DNA of 6,936 nucleotides from Prevotellaceae bacterium. GTDB taxonomy: Bacteria > Bacteroidota > Bacteroidia > Bacteroidales > UBA932. Within the stretch, counting starts at the first letter, position 1. Each line of letters starts with the position of its first letter. Below are positions 4,421-6,936 of this stretch, piece by piece. The position numbers and the translations under genes were made by a program. The notes under the pieces were generated by a model. It saw only the letters and a list, made by a program, of their open reading frames with translations, did no database searches and was not told the origin of the DNA. The stretch lies in contig JAIRLT010000072.1 of the NCBI GenBank assembly GCA_031259225.1, positions 1 to 6,936 of the forward strand, read 5' to 3'.

Positions 4421-6757
4421 ATGCAAAAACATTTCCTCTGTTTTCTTTTTTTGGCGGGCGCCCTGGCAGTGCAAGTCCGGGCGCAGGAAGTCGGGTTGGT
4501 TTTGAGCGGTGGCGGCGCCAAAGGATTGGCGCATATCGGCGTTTTGAAAGCGCTGGAAGAAAATCATATTCCTGTGGACTATATAGCCGGCACGTCGATG
4601 GGCGCTATCATTGGCGGACTGTATGCTATTGGCTATACGCCCGACGAAATGATTGCGCTGTTGTCTTCAAAGGAATTTTTTATTATGTACAAAGGATTGC
4701 TGGAAGAAAAATATACGGCGTTTGTTTACCGCCCCGAACCGTCGCCCGATATGCTTTCCATCTCATTCGATTTTAAAGACCGGAAACTGAAAACACAATT
4801 ACCGACCAGCTATGTGTCCACGCACCAAATGGACTGGGCGTTCCTCTCCTTGTTTTCCCCGGGGGCGGCAGTAGCGAAAAATAATTTCGACAGCCTCATG
4901 GTGCCCTTTCGCTGCATGGCGTCCGACGTGAAGAATAAGAAACCATACAAATTCTACCGGGGGGATTTAAGTTCCGCTATCCGTGCATCCATGACCTACC
5001 CGTTTTACTTTAAGCCTATAATTATTGACAGCATTTTGTTTTTTGACGGCGGCTTTTACAATAATTTCCCATGGGACGTGATGGAAAAAGATTTTTCACC
5101 CGACATTATACTCGGTTCCAAATGCGTTGATAACTCGCCCTTACCTAATGAGGATGATATCCTCCGGCAAATTGAAGCCATGCTGACGCTGGAAACCAAT
5201 TATGATTTACCGAAAGACAAGGGCATGGTCATCGCGACCCATTTCGCCGATGTGGGCGTATTGGAATTTCAAAAAATACACAGCATCGTGGAAGCAGGCT
5301 ACAAGAAAACACTGGAGCTGATGCCTGAAATAAAAAGCCGGATTGCCCGGCAGGTGAGCGCCGAAACATTGAAAGCAAAACGCCGGCATTTCAGGGAACA
5401 AATCCCTAAAATTGTTTATGGAGACATCAACGTTACAGGTTCATTAACCGACAATCAACGGGGTTTTATTTACCGCGCCATGCATTCCGGCAAGCAAGTA
5501 ATCACTAGCGACCAGTTCAAAAAAGATTATTTTAGTGTTATATCCACCGGTTTGATTAGCACCTTTTATCCTACTGCCGCCTATGACTGGGAAGACAGCT
5601 TGTTTAATATATCTATCCATGCCTCGCGCAATGCGCGGTTCAAAGCTTCGCTGGGCGGCTATTTCTCGACTTCGTCTATCAATGAAGTGGCACTCGGGTT
5701 TGGTTACAACCTGTTCGGCTCGACGCTTGCCCAGGCGCGGGTGGGCGCTACTTTCGGGCGTTTGTATAACGGGATAAATGTGTCGTGGAAACATTTCCTG
5801 ACCATTCACCCGGTGCTGTTTTATGAAATAAACGGCGTATTCAACCGCTATGATTATTATACGGGAACACAGGATTTATTTAACTTCGACACGCGCCCCC
5901 CCTATTTGCAGGATGAAGAAATATACGTACACTTCGCCGTGGGTTCGCCATTGTTTTTACGCAGGAATTTTATTTTAAAAACAAATTTCTCGACCGGTGC
6001 ATTAAATGAATACTACTTCCAGCAAAATAATTACACGATGACCGATACGGCAGACCATTTTCGTTTCTCCTACCTGTTTCCAAAAATAAGCCTCGAAAGA
6101 AATACCTTAAACTATAAACAGTATCCCACTGCCGGGCACCGGCAACAGTTCAGCGTGGGCTATGTCTATGGAAAGGAATTGCACACCCCGGGAAATTTCT
6201 CGAACAGGGAAGGCATCTTTGAAAAAAACCACCAGTGGTTTGCTGCGCGGTTTTATTACGAATCGTATTATCCCATCGGAAACCATTTCTCGTTGGGCAT
6301 CCTCGCCGATGTGCTATTTACCAACCGGACGACTTTCGGCGATGATTTTTCTACGCTGATTTCCATGCCGGCTTTCCAACCGACGCCACACAGCGCGTCG
6401 CTGGTGCTGGAAGACTACCGGGCGGATATTTACGCCGGACTGGGATTGATGCCTATCATACGGTTTACGAACAAAGTGTCGTTACATATAGGCGGATACC
6501 TGTTCCAGCCGTATGAAAAAATTAAACCGGCGGAAGAAAATCCGGATGCGGATGCAGGAGATGTGCAATATGCGTCGCCTTTTTCCCGGCGTTCATTCAC
6601 CGGCATGGGAGCGTTAGTATGGCAAACGCCCGTGGGACCGGTAAGCCTTTCTACCAACTGGTATACGGCGAGCTGGTATGAAAAAAACCCCTCCAAATGG
6701 TATGTGCAATTAGGTATCGGCTATTTGCTCTTTAGCAAAAAAGGACTAAACTATTGA
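4421..6757 (+). CDS. Patatin-like phospholipase fused to POTRA and outer-membrane beta-barrel
   Basis: The 778-residue protein has a signal peptide (about 1-21, cleavage before Gln22), then a patatin domain (about 24-215). Its oxyanion-hole loop is SGGGAKG (29-35), the nucleophile Ser59 lies in GTSMG (57-61) and the dyad Asp209 in DGG, so the acyl-hydrolase site is intact. A helical linker (about 240-328) leads to one POTRA-like domain (about 329-385), followed by a long beta-rich region (393-778) with alternating aromatic residues, ending in YVQLGIGYLLF as expected for a BamA/Omp85-type barrel. The order patatin-POTRA-barrel is that of type Vd autotransporters such as PlpD of Pseudomonas, where the lipase is carried out through its own barrel; many Bacteroidota have proteins of this layout. 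Substrate and surface exposure are inferred. The start has no Shine-Dalgarno. The stop codon is the first part of heptad element 3; uvrA follows 81 nt later on the same strand. Confidence 0.93.
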   Translation: MQKHFLCFLFLAGALAVQVRAQEVGLVLSGGGAKGLAHIGVLKALEENHIPVDYIAGTSMGAIIGGLYAIGYTPDEMIALLSSKEFFIMYKGLLEEKYTAFVYRPEPSPDMLSISFDFKDRKLKTQLPTSYVSTHQMDWAFLSLFSPGAAVAKNNFDSLMVPFRCMASDVKNKKPYKFYRGDLSSAIRASMTYPFYFKPIIIDSILFFDGGFYNNFPWDVMEKDFSPDIILGSKCVDNSPLPNEDDILRQIEAMLTLETNYDLPKDKGMVIATHFADVGVLEFQKIHSIVEAGYKKTLELMPEIKSRIARQVSAETLKAKRRHFREQIPKIVYGDINVTGSLTDNQRGFIYRAMHSGKQVITSDQFKKDYFSVISTGLISTFYPTAAYDWEDSLFNISIHASRNARFKASLGGYFSTSSINEVALGFGYNLFGSTLAQARVGATFGRLYNGINVSWKHFLTIHPVLFYEINGVFNRYDYYTGTQDLFNFDTRPPYLQDEEIYVHFAVGSPLFLRRNFILKTNFSTGALNEYYFQQNNYTMTDTADHFRFSYLFPKISLERNTLNYKQYPTAGHRQQFSVGYVYGKELHTPGNFSNREGIFEKNHQWFAARFYYESYYPIGNHFSLGILADVLFTNRTTFGDDFSTLISMPAFQPTPHSASLVLEDYRADIYAGLGLMPIIRFTNKVSLHIGGYLFQPYEKIKPAEENPDADAGDVQYASPFSRRSFTGMGALVWQTPVGPVSLSTNWYTASWYEKNPSKWYVQLGIGYLLFSKKGLNY

Positions 6758-6839
6758 GTTATGAATTATGAGTTATGAATTATGAGTTAGCTGGCGCGCC
6801 AGCCAATTAGAAATTAGAAATCAGAAATTAAAAATCAAA
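6756..6839. repeat. Heptad-repeat element 3 spanning the patatin-barrel to uvrA gap
   Basis: Units GAGTTAT, GAATTAT, GAGTTAT, GAATTAT and GAGTTAG run from 6756 to 6790. The core GCTGGCGCGCCAGC (6790-6803) is a perfect 14-nt palindrome. AATTAGA, AATTAGA, AATCAGA, AATTAAA and AATCAAA fill 6805-6839. The first heptad contains the GA of the upstream TGA stop, and the last base of the final heptad is the A of the uvrA ATG, so the repeat occupies the whole spacer. The right half is nearly identical to 189-237 in element 1, with one heptad fewer. Confidence 0.9.
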
Positions 6840-6936
6840 TGAAAGCAATAACCGTGCATGGCGCACGCGAACATAATTTAAAAAACATAGACGTAACTAT
6901 TCCCCGCAACAAACTTACAGTAATTACCGGATTGAG
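6839..6936 (+). CDS. uvrA: Excinuclease ABC subunit A, N-terminal fragment (cut by window edge)
   Basis: Only the first 32 codons and two bases are present, but they match the UvrA N-terminus closely: VHGAREHNLKNIDV (6-19), then PRNKLTVITGL just before the Walker A loop, which would be GLSGSGKS beyond the edge. UvrA is the DNA-binding ABC ATPase that recognises bulky lesions in nucleotide excision repair, acting with UvrB in the cytoplasm. The ATG comes directly after heptad element 3, so no conventional promoter or Shine-Dalgarno is seen in the 81-nt spacer. Either it is transcribed with the patatin-barrel gene or the repeat itself carries the signals. Truncation is due to the window only. 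Confidence 0.93.
   Translation, partial: MKAITVHGAREHNLKNIDVTIPRNKLTVITGL

Overview
This window reads as a chromosomal stretch from a member of the Bacteroidota, most likely Bacteroidales (order-level placement is inference). The evidence is several promoters of the characteristic Bacteroidota form (TTTG, about 19-20 nt, then TAnnTTTG), A-rich leaders without Shine-Dalgarno sequences, a tRNA gene without an encoded CCA end, and protein families with the usual Bacteroidota look.

Layout. Bases 1-142 are a non-coding element with long imperfect inverted arms. Bases 161-272 are a repeat made of 7-nt units around GC-rich palindromic cores. It runs into the 3' end of a minus-strand hotdog-fold, FabZ-like gene (255-623). 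A second heptad element (632-721) fills almost the whole gap up to the stop codon of asnB (710-2371, minus; glutamine-dependent asparagine synthetase). asnB and cysE (2491-3354, plus; serine O-acetyltransferase) diverge from a 119-nt region with one promoter for each. Next come a possible orphan promoter, two hairpins, and tRNA-Pro(GGG) on the minus strand (3491-3564) with its own strong promoter. A secreted cyclophilin-type prolyl isomerase (3662-4345, minus) diverges from a large patatin-POTRA-beta-barrel outer-membrane protein (4421-6757, plus). A third heptad element spans from the barrel gene's stop codon to the start codon of uvrA, which runs off the right edge.

The genes are mostly housekeeping or envelope functions: asparagine and cysteine precursor synthesis, protein folding in the envelope, an outer-membrane lipase-like protein, and nucleotide excision repair. 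No pathway unites them. The least conventional content is the intergenic DNA. Three separate spacers consist almost entirely of 7-nt periodic repeats around variants of one palindromic core, and in all three the stop codon of the neighbouring gene lies inside or touches the repeat. Because each heptad carries a stop triplet and 7 is not a multiple of 3, such an array closes all three reading frames within about 21 nt.
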